Source: an uncultured beta proteobacterium
GTDB lineage: Bacteria; Pseudomonadota; Gammaproteobacteria; Burkholderiales; Burkholderiaceae_C
DNA length: 39,721 bases
Assembly: GCA_903844215.1 (NCBI GenBank)
Contig: CAIMSP010000103.1
Location: forward strand, 1-39,721
Direction: 5' to 3'
Shown: positions 1-8,711 of the stretch, in pieces
Layout: each line of letters begins with the position of its first letter
How positions within the stretch are numbered: the stretch's first letter is position 1
Notes under the pieces: generated by a model
Told to the model about the DNA's origin: nothing
The model's input: the letters and a program-made list of their open reading frames with translations, nothing else
Databases searched by the model: none
Made by a program: the position numbers and the translations under genes

Positions 1-1265
1 CTGGCCATCAGCTTGGTTTGTTTGAAGATGATGACCAGCACCTCGTTGCGCGTGACCGGGTCCAGGTCCTCGCGCAGCAAGGTTTCGGCGAACCCGTAAA
101 TGCAGGCCATGGGGGTGCGCAGTTCGTGCGCCGCACTGCTCAGAAATTCGCTCTTGAGTTCGTCCACGGCGGTTTCGTGGCTGACGTCACGCACGTGCAG
201 GATTTGCGAGACGCTGGCGGATTCACTGGCGTGCAGGCCGAACTCCAACACGCGGCGCCCCGCGCTCTTCCATTCCAGCCGGTGACGGCTTCCCTGGCGC
301 GCGGCGCGCAGGGCGACAAAGCCCGGAAAGCGGCTGCCGTTGCGGCACTGCGCCGTCATGCATTGCGCAAAGGCATCCTCATTCAGATCGACGATGTCGC
401 TGTCGTTCAATCCGGTCAGGAGATAGAACGCCGGGCTGGCGGATTGGACCCGGCCGCCCGCGCCGAACGAGACAAAACCGTCAGGACTGATTTCAAAGAA
501 GGCGTTGAGCTGCGCATTGCGGTCCAGCAACTGCAAGCTGCGCTCCGTCATCAGGGAGTCCAGTCGCTCGCGCTGGGACTCCAGCGCCTTGAGCCGACCC
601 TCGCGCGCCAGCAAGTTGCTGATGCGCTGGCGCGCAAGGGCGGCATTGATGGGTTTGGTGATGTAGTCTGCAGCGCCCAGTTCGCGCGCCCTTTTTTCCG
701 ACACAGCGTCCGACTTTCCGGTGTAGAAGACGACCGGTATGTTCCGAGTCTTTGGATTGTCCTGCAGCAAGCTGCAGACCTCAAGGCCGTCCATCTGCGG
801 CATCGCGATGTCGAGCACGATCAAGTTGGGCGGCGTGTCGGAGCCGGCGATCTGCAGCGCGGTCGGACCATTGTTGGCAACGAGCACGCGCCAGTCGCGG
901 TTGAGTACCCGGCTCATCACCGTCAGAGTGCCGGGCGTGTCGTCCACCAGCAGGATCGACAGCGTTTGCAGCTTGGCGAGTTCACGCGCGTGCGCTAGCA
1001 CCAGGCCGGCATCGATTTTGGTGGCCGCTTGCAGTGCGAGCAGCGCCTGGTCGAAATCAAAATTCTGGATGCAGCGGTCGATGGCCGCAAACTGCGCCGG
1101 AAAAGCGGCCTCGAGCTGGGCGGCATTTCGCTCCAGCAAGTCACTGGCCCTGGAATCGTGTTGAGCCAACAGCGCGGCTAACCAGTGGCTGGCCGTGGGA
1201 TCGCCTGGTTCTGACGTGAAATCCATGGGGCCTTGCAAGGCGGCGTTGGTGGGTGAAACCAGCAT
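1..1265 (-). CDS. Receiver-PAS-histidine kinase (3' end outside the window)
   Basis: This is a sensory histidine kinase, of which about 421 N-terminal residues are visible. Residues 25-85 form a helical segment containing NFDFDQALLAL. It resembles, from memory, the tail that follows the receiver domain in many Burkholderiales hybrid kinases. Residues 103-220 are a receiver domain with the acidic pair D108/D109, phosphoacceptor D152 in LDIAMPQMDG and K204 in the ITKP motif. A PAS domain spans about 250-355. The HisKA phosphoacceptor is H380 in AHELRTPM. The ATPase domain must lie beyond the left edge. The ATG starts 2 bases after the stop of the upstream kinase, so the two genes are probably co-transcribed and work in one relay. 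No good ribosome binding site is visible, which fits translational coupling. The signal sensed is unknown. Confidence 0.85.
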   Translation of the reverse strand, partial: MLVSPTNAALQGPMDFTSEPGDPTASHWLAALLAQHDSRASDLLERNAAQLEAAFPAQFAAIDRCIQNFDFDQALLALQAATKIDAGLVLAHARELAKLQTLSILLVDDTPGTLTVMSRVLNRDWRVLVANNGPTALQIAGSDTPPNLIVLDIAMPQMDGLEVCSLLQDNPKTRNIPVVFYTGKSDAVSEKRARELGAADYITKPINAALARQRISNLLAREGRLKALESQRERLDSLMTERSLQLLDRNAQLNAFFEISPDGFVSFGAGGRVQSASPAFYLLTGLNDSDIVDLNEDAFAQCMTAQCRNGSRFPGFVALRAARQGSRHRLEWKSAGRRVLEFGLHASESASVSQILHVRDVSHETAVDELKSEFLSSAAHELRTPMACIYGFAETLLREDLDPVTRNEVLVIIFKQTKLMA

Positions 1266-1267
1266 GA

Positions 1268-3613
1268 TCAGACCGGCGAGCGCGCTCGCGCAGGCGCTGG
1301 GGCGGGCTCGAGCGGGAGTACCAAGGCCACCTCGGTGCCCACGCCGGGCGCGCTCTTGACCGCGATCGTGCCGCCCATCAACTCGACCAGGCGCTTGCTG
1401 ATGATCAATCCCAGCCCGGCGCCGCCAAATTGACGCGTGGACGTTTCGTCGGCCTGGGTGAAGGCTTGAAACAGCGCGTCCTGGATATCCTGTGTCATGC
1501 CAATGCCATTGTCGATGACGCGAAAGGTGATTCCTGCGCGTCCCGATGGCAGCGTGCAGGGCTCCACATGCAGCGCGACTTGGGCCGTCTGACCATCCCA
1601 TGAACCATTGAACTTGATGGCATTGCTGAGCAGGTGGACCAACATCTGGCGCAGCCGGGTCGAGTCTGAAAAGATGGCTTCAGGCAGTGCCGGGGACACG
1701 ACGAGTTGCAAGGCCGCTGACTTGTCACGGGCGCTGAACTCGATCGACTGGAGCACGGCGGCCAACAACTCGCGCAGCTGCACGGGCCGGTGATCAATGC
1801 GCAGTTGCTTGGCCTCGACCATGCTGAAGTCCAGAATATCGGTGAGCAGGCCCAGCAGGACCAGGGCGGAATTCGTGATGCCATCGAGCAGGCTGCGCTG
1901 CGCGGGCTCAAGCCGGGTCGCTTGCAGCAACTCCGCCATGCCGATCACGCCATTGAGCGGGGTGCGTATCTCGTGGCTCATGTTCGCCAGAAACGCCGAC
2001 TTGGTGTTGTTCGCGGCGTTGGCCTCCTCGACGATCTGCTTGTGCTCGGTGATGTCCTGTTTCACGGCGACGAAGTGGGTGATGGCCCCTTGTTCGTTGT
2101 GCACTGGGGTGATGCTCATCTCCTCGTGGTAGAGATCGCCGTTCTTGCGGCGGTTGCTCAGTTCGCCCTTCCATGGTTTGCCCGTCAGCACCGTCTGCCA
2201 CAGCGCGGCGTAATATTCTTGGTCCTGCTTCCCGGACTTGACCAGGTCGCGCAGCGTGCGCCCTCGGGCTTCGGCCGCTTCGTAGCCGGTCAGCGCGGTG
2301 AACGCCCGGTTGACCCAATGAATGGCGCCGTTGACCTCGATGATCAGCACGGCATGAGGGCAGGCTTGCAGCGCGGCGCTTTGCAGCCGCAGCCACCGGT
2401 GGTCTTTTTCCCTGGCCCACCTGCGGCCCCTGCGTTCGGTGGCGAAGCCGGTTTCAAGCGGCTGCTGCGCAGTGCCTTCGGTGCCATTCAAAGCGCGGGG
2501 CGGATCCCTTTCGCGCAGGGCCCGGGGGGGCTCCTGGGGGCTGAGCGGGGTTTGCTGGCGGGTCTTCAGGTAGGCCAGGGCGAGCAGGCTCAGCAGCAAA
2601 CTGACAAGCGCGCCCCCTGCCAAGCTGGCGCTCACGACGGGCTGGTTCAGCAGCGTGGCAGGTGGGTCGAGGGACTCGAACTGCAGCCGCCAGGTGCTCC
2701 CGTGGAAATGCACGAGCCGCAGCAGCGCTTCGTTCTGCGCTGACGGCGTCGGCGCGGCAGCGCCGGGCGGGCTGGCGTACAGCAACTTGTCCGCTTCCCC
2801 GAACCAACCGTCGTACACCTTGACCTGCAGGTGCTCACCCACGCGCTTTTCCCAGTCCTGCAGCGTGCTTTGCATCAGCTCACCCATGCGCAGCGGACTG
2901 TAGATCCAGCCGGTGATGGCCTCGCGGCGTTGCGCCAGCGTCTCGATGGGCGCGTGCCGGCGGTAAACCGGCCGGTACATCAGGGTCCCGGCCTGTGGGG
3001 TCGCGCCGTATTCCTGCTTCAGGTCAACGCGCCCGGACAGGGCGGCGGCGTTTTCATCGCGCGCCTGATCCATGGCCGCGCGGCGGCTGGGATCGGAGTA
3101 CATGTCATAGCCAATGGCGCGTTGGTTGCGCGTGTCCAGGGGCTCCAGAAAAACGATGGGCGCATACAAGTCGCGCCGGCCTGCCGGTCGCACGGCGTAG
3201 GCCGGGAAGCCCTCGCTCTGGACGCCGGCAATCAGCCGGGGCAAGGCGGCATCCGTCGTCAGTGGCGCATAACCCAGTCCCTGCACGCCGTGCAACTGCG
3301 GGCCGCTTTGCAGGCGCTGGCTGAACTGCTGGAGCGCCTGCCGTGCGACCGAATCGGAAGCATCAAACAGGGCCACCCCGCTGAGCAGGGCTTGTTCCAC
3401 CGCGCCCAGGCGGGCTTCGATCTGCAACTGGGCCTCGCGGCTGTCAAATTCGCGCTCGCGCTGCGCCTTGGCCGCCACCGAGTCCAGGGCTTGCCTGGCC
3501 AGGTAGGCGCACAGCAGCAAGCCGATGAGCAAGATGCCAAGGGCGATCCAACGAGGGGCTTGACGCACCTTGGGTGGGGACGAGCGGCTGGCGCGAAAGG
3601 GAAAAAGCTGCAC
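1268..3613 (-). CDS. CHASE-PAS membrane sensor histidine kinase
   Basis: This is a 781-residue inner-membrane sensor kinase. One transmembrane helix lies at about 22-42 and a second at about 326-349. They enclose a periplasmic CHASE-type sensor of about 270 residues, a fold that binds small ligands in other proteins. A cytoplasmic PAS domain follows (about 412-525). HisKA has H547 in MSHEIRTPL. The HATPase domain has its N box at LLSNAIKFN (N664), its G1 box at DNGIGM and its G2 box at GGAGLGL. It has no receiver domain of its own; one is encoded by the gene 2 bases downstream. The start is a GTG without a clear Shine-Dalgarno. The frame stays open upstream, so the true start could lie slightly earlier. 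The ligand cannot be told from sequence. Confidence 0.88.
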   Translation of the reverse strand: MQLFPFRASRSSPPKVRQAPRWIALGILLIGLLLCAYLARQALDSVAAKAQREREFDSREAQLQIEARLGAVEQALLSGVALFDASDSVARQALQQFSQRLQSGPQLHGVQGLGYAPLTTDAALPRLIAGVQSEGFPAYAVRPAGRRDLYAPIVFLEPLDTRNQRAIGYDMYSDPSRRAAMDQARDENAAALSGRVDLKQEYGATPQAGTLMYRPVYRRHAPIETLAQRREAITGWIYSPLRMGELMQSTLQDWEKRVGEHLQVKVYDGWFGEADKLLYASPPGAAAPTPSAQNEALLRLVHFHGSTWRLQFESLDPPATLLNQPVVSASLAGGALVSLLLSLLALAYLKTRQQTPLSPQEPPRALRERDPPRALNGTEGTAQQPLETGFATERRGRRWAREKDHRWLRLQSAALQACPHAVLIIEVNGAIHWVNRAFTALTGYEAAEARGRTLRDLVKSGKQDQEYYAALWQTVLTGKPWKGELSNRRKNGDLYHEEMSITPVHNEQGAITHFVAVKQDITEHKQIVEEANAANNTKSAFLANMSHEIRTPLNGVIGMAELLQATRLEPAQRSLLDGITNSALVLLGLLTDILDFSMVEAKQLRIDHRPVQLRELLAAVLQSIEFSARDKSAALQLVVSPALPEAIFSDSTRLRQMLVHLLSNAIKFNGSWDGQTAQVALHVEPCTLPSGRAGITFRVIDNGIGMTQDIQDALFQAFTQADETSTRQFGGAGLGLIISKRLVELMGGTIAVKSAPGVGTEVALVLPLEPAPAPARARSPV

Positions 3614-3745
3614 GGGTGGGGATCGCTGTGGGTTCTGGTCTGTGGACGGTTCGCAGACCTTGTCAGGTCTAGCCGAGATAGTGCGCTTTTTGAGATTCCC
3701 AAAACCTGCGCCAATACAGGTAAATAGGTATCAGGATGGGCCAAA

Positions 3746-3767
3746 TTAGCGCGGACTGCGCCGCTAA
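3746..3767 (-). terminator. Possible hairpin at the end of the PilZ gene
   Basis: Read on the minus strand, TTAGCGG pairs with CCGC(G)CTAA around a 6-base loop, with one bulged G, followed by only three T. The PilZ stop codon lies inside the left arm. The stem is credible but the T-run is too short for a confident intrinsic terminator. Confidence 0.35.
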
Positions 3768-4219
3768 GCCAGGACTTCTTCCAGGATTTGGCTGATTTCG
3801 TCGCTGCACGCGTCAAACTCAAAGCCATGCTTGAAGCCCAGGCAGCCCACCAGCGTCTCATGGATGCTGTGCACTTTCAGACTCAGTTGGTGCAACCGGC
3901 CATTGCGGTAGATGTTGAGATCCAAGGTATAGGCCTTACCCATCGCCAGCCGGTAGTCCAGAACGACCGAGATGCCCTGGGGTGTCAGGTCATAGACGCT
4001 GCCGCTGCGCACGACGCCGCCGCTCAGAGTCAGGCTGGCGCGCCCATAGACGCGCGTGCGCCGCTGCACTCTGGCTTCCGGTTTCCATTGCCGCGCGGCC
4101 AGTGGGTCCGATGGCTCGGCGGGCGACTCCGGCTGCGCTTCGACGGCGGGGCCGGGCGTCAGGGCCTCGGGCGCGGCCGGGTCCGACGGCGCGGGATCAG
4201 CGACAAGTGATTCTTCCAT
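3764..4219 (-). CDS. PilZ-domain protein (probable c-di-GMP receptor)
   Basis: This is a 151-residue soluble protein. Residues 1-45 are a low-complexity segment rich in proline, alanine and glutamate. Residues 49-150 form a PilZ domain. The c-di-GMP-binding signature is recognisable: R50-x3-R54 (RVQRR) followed by D77-x-T-x2-G82 (DLTPQG), with threonine in place of the usual serine. PilZ proteins bind c-di-GMP and change conformation to act on a partner. No output domain is attached here, so the partner must be separate. The gene lies 150 bp upstream of the sensor kinase on the same strand and is divergent from the OB-fold gene. A diguanylate cyclase gene about 1 kb away makes a functional link plausible but unproven. 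Confidence 0.85.
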   Translation of the reverse strand: MEESLVADPAPSDPAAPEALTPGPAVEAQPESPAEPSDPLAARQWKPEARVQRRTRVYGRASLTLSGGVVRSGSVYDLTPQGISVVLDYRLAMGKAYTLDLNIYRNGRLHQLSLKVHSIHETLVGCLGFKHGFEFDACSDEISQILEEVLA

Positions 4220-4248
4220 ACGGCAGCTTGGGCAGGTGGTTCGCCGAT

Positions 4249-4275
4249 GGTGGCGCCACGCCGCCTGGCGCCACC
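4249..4275. repeat. Perfect 10-bp inverted repeat in a divergent intergenic region
   Basis: GGTGGCGCCA and TGGCGCCACC flank the loop CGCCGCC. The repeat lies 30 bp upstream of the PilZ start and 135 bp upstream of the OB-fold gene. No T-run follows on either strand. It could be an operator or an mRNA leader hairpin of the PilZ transcript. Confidence 0.55.
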
Positions 4276-4409
4276 GGCTCGACTACCCCAGGACCGGTAC
4301 GCCAGCGGGGATTTATTTGCGCCGCGGCCAAATGCCCAGCCCATGCGAGCGGGCCCACGCCCCGGTGCCGGCCTGCTATCCTTGGCGCTTTAACACGGCG
4401 TCATCCACC

Positions 4410-5084
4410 ATGAAAATCCTCCTGACCCTTTGCCTGGCACTGGCCGGCCTGTTCACTGCTTGCGCCTGGGCCGCTGGAGCGCCCGCAGCGCCCACGACCG
4501 TGACCGGCGAGGTGCTCGAAGTCAAGGACGTTGACAGCTACACCTATTTGCGCCTCAAGACCCAGGACGGCGAGACCTGGGCGGCAGTGGGAACGGCGCC
4601 CGTGAAGAAGGGCGCCAAGGTCACGATTGAGAACACCAGCGTGATGAAGAATTTTGAAAGCAAGAGCTTGAAGAAGACGTTCCCGACGATTGTTTTCGGC
4701 AACCTCGCTGGCGCTGGCGCCGGCGCACCGGCTGTAGCCAAGGCCGTTGACACCAGCCCGATCAAGGTGCCCAAGGCCACGGGTGCGAACGCGCGCACCG
4801 TGGCCGAGGTCATGGCCAAGCCGGCGGCCTTGAAGGACAAGCCGGTTCAGGTTCGCGGCAAGGTGGTGAAGTTCAACGCCGGCATCATGGGCAAGAACTG
4901 GATCCATCTGCGCGACGGCACGGGCTCGGCCGCCGACGGCACCGACGATCTGTTGGTCACCACCGCTGCCAGCGCCAAGCTCGGCGATGTGTTGACGGTT
5001 TCGGGCGTGGTGCACACCGACAAGGACTTTGGTTCGGGTTACTCGTACAAGGTGCTGATCGAAGACGCGACGCTGCAGCCCTGA
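4410..5084 (+). CDS. Exported protein with two OB-fold-like domains (NrfJ-like)
   Basis: This is a 224-residue protein with an N-terminal signal peptide (MKILLTLCLALAGLF..., likely cut after AWA near residue 21). A cysteine at position 18 does not sit in a good lipobox, although a lipoprotein cannot be fully excluded. Residues about 30-95 and 130-224 are each beta-rich with OB-fold character (GEVLEVKDVDSYTYLRLKT; VQVRGKVVKFNAGIMG...WIHLRDGTG). Proteins of this type are usually annotated as NrfJ-like or periplasmic nucleotide-binding proteins, but their role is not established. The frame is open for 118 codons upstream. I chose this ATG because the signal peptide begins exactly there and the upstream translation looks like non-coding GC-rich sequence. 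It is probably a single-gene unit. Confidence 0.75.
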   Translation: MKILLTLCLALAGLFTACAWAAGAPAAPTTVTGEVLEVKDVDSYTYLRLKTQDGETWAAVGTAPVKKGAKVTIENTSVMKNFESKSLKKTFPTIVFGNLAGAGAGAPAVAKAVDTSPIKVPKATGANARTVAEVMAKPAALKDKPVQVRGKVVKFNAGIMGKNWIHLRDGTGSAADGTDDLLVTTAASAKLGDVLTVSGVVHTDKDFGSGYSYKVLIEDATLQP

Positions 5085-5172
5085 GCGCATTGGACGAGAT
5101 CCGGTCCGGATTGGCAACGCGGTCGCCCGTCGGGTTGTTGACCGCCCGGTCTCGCCAGCGCAGTCGCTGCGC

Positions 5173-6300
5173 ATGGGCCTGAGGGCGCCGAGCATGCTGC
5201 TGCAACTTGAACAAGAGAACGCCCGCCTGAGAGCGCAACTGGAGAGCCTGTTGCGCGAGGGTCGGCGCAATCAGGACCGGATGCGTCGCCTGGACGCGAT
5301 CGAGCGCCAGTTGATTGCGGCCAACTCACTGAGCGAACTGGTGCTGCTGCTGCTGTCGCAATACCGCAGCGCTTTCGGCGTTGAGCAGGTGACGCTGATC
5401 CTGATCGACCCCGAGCAGTTGCTACAAAAACTGCTCGCCGAACCCGGGCCGTCGGCCACGCCGTCGCGCCTTTGTCCCACGCTGCTGCCGGCAGCAAAGA
5501 ATCTTCAGGCGTTGTACGGGCCGGAGCTGGCGCCCTGGATGGGCCGCTACCAGCACCAGCAGCATGCGGCGCTGTTTCACAGTCCGGTCATCGGCATCGA
5601 ATCGGTGGCGCTGTTGCCGCTGGTGCGCCAGGGTGAGCTGGTGGGCAGCCTGCATTTCGGCAGCCGCAATCCCGAGCGCTACGGCGCCTCCAGCGGGACT
5701 GAATTTCTGGAGCGCTTTACCGGAATCGTCGCGGTCTGCATGGAGAGCGCGCTCAACCGCGATCGGCTGCGCGGCATCAGCCTGACCGACGGCTTGACCG
5801 GCGTGCAAAACCGGCGCTACTTCGAGCAGCGCTGCAAGATCGAGGTCAGCCAGGCCAAGCGCCACCGGCTGCCACTGGCGTGCATGTTTCTGGACGTGGA
5901 CCGGTTCAAGTTCGTCAACGACAGCTACGGCCACCCCACGGGGGACGCAGTGCTGCGCAGCGTCGCTGGCGCGATTCAGGCCCAGCTGCGCCTGGGCGAC
6001 ACCGTGGCGCGCTATGGCGGCGAGGAGTTCGTCGTGACGCTGCCGCGCACCGATCAGGCGGGTGCGCGCGAAATCGCCGAACGCATTCGCCGCGATATCG
6101 AGGCCAAGCGCTTTCAAACGCAGTGCGGCAAGGCCATCCAGCTGACGATTTCCATCGGCTTGACGATGCTCGATGCCGAGCAGATTTGCGCCGACCACGA
6201 GGCCGCCGCAAGCCAGCTGGTGGCGCAGGCCGACAAGGCGCTGTACCAGGCCAAGAGCGGCGGGCGAAACCGCGTGGAATGGCTGGATTTTTCCGTTTAG
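5173..6300 (+). CDS. Diguanylate cyclase with DUF484/GAF-like sensor
   Basis: This 375-residue soluble protein should make c-di-GMP from two GTP. Residues 8-40 are a coiled coil (LEQENARLRAQLESLL). Residues about 45-200 are a DUF484/GAF-like regulatory domain. The GGDEF domain follows with active-site GGEEF at residues 282-286. A product-inhibition I-site RLGD (273-276) lies at the canonical five-residue spacing, so the enzyme is probably active and feedback-controlled. The ATG at 5194 (seventh codon downstream) has a GAGG sequence at suitable distance and may be the real start, giving 368 residues. The gene converges with the HD-GYP gene, with 36 bp between stops. The ligand of the sensor domain is unknown. 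Confidence 0.88.
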   Translation: MGLRAPSMLLQLEQENARLRAQLESLLREGRRNQDRMRRLDAIERQLIAANSLSELVLLLLSQYRSAFGVEQVTLILIDPEQLLQKLLAEPGPSATPSRLCPTLLPAAKNLQALYGPELAPWMGRYQHQQHAALFHSPVIGIESVALLPLVRQGELVGSLHFGSRNPERYGASSGTEFLERFTGIVAVCMESALNRDRLRGISLTDGLTGVQNRRYFEQRCKIEVSQAKRHRLPLACMFLDVDRFKFVNDSYGHPTGDAVLRSVAGAIQAQLRLGDTVARYGGEEFVVTLPRTDQAGAREIAERIRRDIEAKRFQTQCGKAIQLTISIGLTMLDAEQICADHEAAASQLVAQADKALYQAKSGGRNRVEWLDFSV

Positions 6301-6336
6301 CCGCGTTGCAAGGCGACGGCGCCGCTGCCCAGGGTG

Positions 6337-7506
6337 CTAGATCGGCTCCACCTCGAAGCCCTCGTCCCAGAGCAGTGCGGCATTCAGCGTGAAGCCGAGT
6401 TCGGCCACGGGCACCAGCCGCTTGATGGCATAGGCCGCTTCGCTGGTGAGGCGCTTGCGCGGGTGCTCCAGGATTTCCCGGGTGTAGGTGCGCACGCAGC
6501 GCGCCACCGGATGGCTGGCACTTTGCGTGCGCTTGACCACCACGGCGATGTCGCCGTTGGCCAGTTCGACCAAGCTTCCCGGCGGGTAGATGCCCACCGC
6601 CTTGACCAGCAGTCCCGCCAGGCCGGCGTCCACGCCCTTGTCCTTGTCCATGAAGATCTGCTTGAGCACCACGTTGGGCAGGGCCGGGGCGCGGTAGCCG
6701 CGGCCCGTGGCCATGGCGCCGTAGCGGTCCGCCAGTGACAGCAGTTGCGCGGCTCGGCAGATCTGCGCGCCCACCGCTCCCTTGGGATAGCCCTTGCCAT
6801 CGATGGTTTCATGGTGTTGCTCGACGAACTTGATCCAGGATTCGTCGCGCACGCCGAGTTCGCGCAGTCGGCTCGCGCCCTTGGCCGGATGTTGATTCAC
6901 CTGCTGGGTTTGCTCGGGGCTGGGCGGGACGGCCTGGTGAAAGAGTTCGTCCTGCAGATCCAGCATCCCGATGTTCATGCTCAGGGCCGCGCACATCACG
7001 GTCTGGCGCTGGATCTCGTTGCCCCCGGCGTGTCCCATCAGCAATTCGATCAGGATCGCGCCGTGCACCATGCGCCGCATGGCATAGCGCCCCTCGTGCT
7101 GCATCTGGATCGTCGCCAGCAGGGCGTCGCTGTCGAGCGCGAAACCGTGCTGCAGCCGCGCCGCCAGCGCATGCACGCGCAGCGCGAAGTCGGCCGGCTC
7201 GGGTTCGGTCAGCAGCCGTTCGAGTTGCTGCTGCACCTGGGCGGCCAACTCAAACACCGAGACTTTCTTGGCGACGGGACGAGGGTCACTGCCCGGCACC
7301 TTGTCGTTCCATGGCACAGCCGGGTCCCAGAGCGGGCCGGGGCCCGCGTCGCGGAACAAGCCACGTTCCACCAGGGTGTCGATCTGATGCTGGTTGTCGA
7401 TCACCACGCCGCGGCGCAACAGCAGCTTGCCGTTGGCGTCAAAGGCGTCGAAAGGAATCGGTTTACCCAACTCGATCTGGTTCGATTGAAGCCTGGAATT
7501 GGACAT
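6337..7506 (-). CDS. HD-GYP-family protein with degenerate HD motif
   Basis: This is a 389-residue protein of the HD-GYP c-di-GMP phosphodiesterase family. Residues 10-60 form the small N-terminal domain often found in such proteins (KPIPFDAFDANGKLLLRRG). The C-terminal domain keeps an early histidine (H148), HPAKG near 206, HHETIDGKGYP at 231-241 and later helices. The defining HD pair is absent: AALSMNIGM stands where HDIGK is expected, so S176-M177 replaces His-Asp. Loss of two metal ligands should abolish or strongly alter hydrolysis. The protein may instead bind c-di-GMP or work as a protein-interaction module. I chose the ATG at 7506 over a TTG two codons upstream. The gene is oriented toward the diguanylate cyclase. 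Confidence 0.82.
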   Translation of the reverse strand: MSNSRLQSNQIELGKPIPFDAFDANGKLLLRRGVVIDNQHQIDTLVERGLFRDAGPGPLWDPAVPWNDKVPGSDPRPVAKKVSVFELAAQVQQQLERLLTEPEPADFALRVHALAARLQHGFALDSDALLATIQMQHEGRYAMRRMVHGAILIELLMGHAGGNEIQRQTVMCAALSMNIGMLDLQDELFHQAVPPSPEQTQQVNQHPAKGASRLRELGVRDESWIKFVEQHHETIDGKGYPKGAVGAQICRAAQLLSLADRYGAMATGRGYRAPALPNVVLKQIFMDKDKGVDAGLAGLLVKAVGIYPPGSLVELANGDIAVVVKRTQSASHPVARCVRTYTREILEHPRKRLTSEAAYAIKRLVPVAELGFTLNAALLWDEGFEVEPI

Positions 7507-7641
7507 GGTCAAAGTCCCTCGGTTCAGCTGGCACGGGCTCGATCAACAAGGGCGGCGCAGATCCGACGAGGGATTCTTTGCGCGCTCGGCGGCGACGCAC
7601 GGGTTCGGCTCATCCGGCTCGCGGCTGCAGTATAGAGACAA

Positions 7642-7672
7642 GCCGCCTGCCAAGTCCAGTCGAGCAGGCGGC
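7642..7672 (-). terminator. Hairpin downstream of the EamA gene
   Basis: GCCGCCTGC and GCAGGCGGC form a perfect 9-bp stem with a 13-base loop, 12 bp after the transporter stop. On the minus strand it is followed by TTGTCT, a weak T-run. It may slow or end transcription before the HD-GYP gene. Confidence 0.4.
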
Positions 7673-7684
7673 CAGGGCGTCGCC

Positions 7685-8617
7685 TCAAGCCGCCTTGGCC
7701 GCGTCGCGGCGGTTCAGTGCGGCAAGCAACTTCGGCCAGAGTACGATCACCGCCAGACCGCACAGCACCAGCGCGGCCGCGCCGAGTTTCCAGGTCGGCA
7801 GCGACTCGCCCAGCGACAGGGCCGAAGCCCCCATGCCGAACACCGGAACCAGCAGCGCCATGGGCGTGACGGTGGCGGCAGGATGGCGCGCCAGCAGCCA
7901 GTTCCAGGCGCCGTAGCCAAACAAGGTGTTGCCGATCGCCTGCCACAGCACGCAGGCCCACACGCCCAGGCTGGCCTGGCCGACGGCCTGGGACATCGCT
8001 TGCGGGCCCTCGATCCAGCAGGACAGCAGGAACAGCGGCGGCACGGCGAACAGGCTGGTCCAGACCATGAAGCCCAGCATGTCCACACGCCCCACGGACT
8101 TGACCACCATGTTGGCGCAGGACCAGAAGAACGCAGCGCCCAGCACCAGCGCCAGGCCCTTGAGCGTGAGCGTGGCATCGATGTGTGCTGCGATCACGCC
8201 CAGCCCGGCCACGGCCAGCACCAGGCCGAGCAACTGCAAGCCGCGCACGCGCTCGCCCAAGGTCAGCAAGGACAGGCCGATGGTGAAGAACACCTGAAGC
8301 TGAATCACCAGCGAAGCCAGGCCGGGGGAAATGTCGGCGCGCATCGCCAAAAACAGCAGCGCAAACTGGCCCACGCCCAGCAGCACGCCAAACGCCGCCA
8401 GCCGGCTCCAGGCCACGGCGGGTCGGCGTATGAACAGCAGCCAGGGCAGGGCGGAGAAGGCAAAGCGCAGCGTGGCGAACAGAAAGGGCGGCAAACCGTC
8501 CAGGCCCCAGCGAATCACGACAAAGTTGGTGCCCCAGACAAAGACCACGGACAAGGCCAAAAGAAGGTGGGAATAAGACAAGGTCGAGGCTCCGGTGCGC
8601 TGGCGAAAGACGGCCAT
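7685..8617 (-). CDS. EamA/DMT-family membrane transporter
   Basis: This 310-residue integral membrane protein has about ten hydrophobic helices arranged as two EamA repeats, at roughly residues 18-145 and 160-295. Typical landmarks are WGTNFVVIRWGL in the first helix and the glutamate in TLGERVRG and LSLGESLP at the end of each repeat. The family exports small metabolites such as amino acids, or drugs, by proton exchange; the substrate here is unknown. The length is normal. It is divergent from the ABC operon, with 94 bp between starts, and lies on the same strand as the HD-GYP gene with a hairpin between. I infer no functional link to its neighbours. Confidence 0.85.
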   Translation of the reverse strand: MAVFRQRTGASTLSYSHLLLALSVVFVWGTNFVVIRWGLDGLPPFLFATLRFAFSALPWLLFIRRPAVAWSRLAAFGVLLGVGQFALLFLAMRADISPGLASLVIQLQVFFTIGLSLLTLGERVRGLQLLGLVLAVAGLGVIAAHIDATLTLKGLALVLGAAFFWSCANMVVKSVGRVDMLGFMVWTSLFAVPPLFLLSCWIEGPQAMSQAVGQASLGVWACVLWQAIGNTLFGYGAWNWLLARHPAATVTPMALLVPVFGMGASALSLGESLPTWKLGAAALVLCGLAVIVLWPKLLAALNRRDAAKAA

Positions 8618-8711
8618 CCAAGCTTAGCGTGAATGGGGCGGCGCTGGCGCCAGCCAAGGCCTGGGCGCACAGTGACACAAGAAATTTACACGCAGGCCCT
8701 AACATCAGCCC

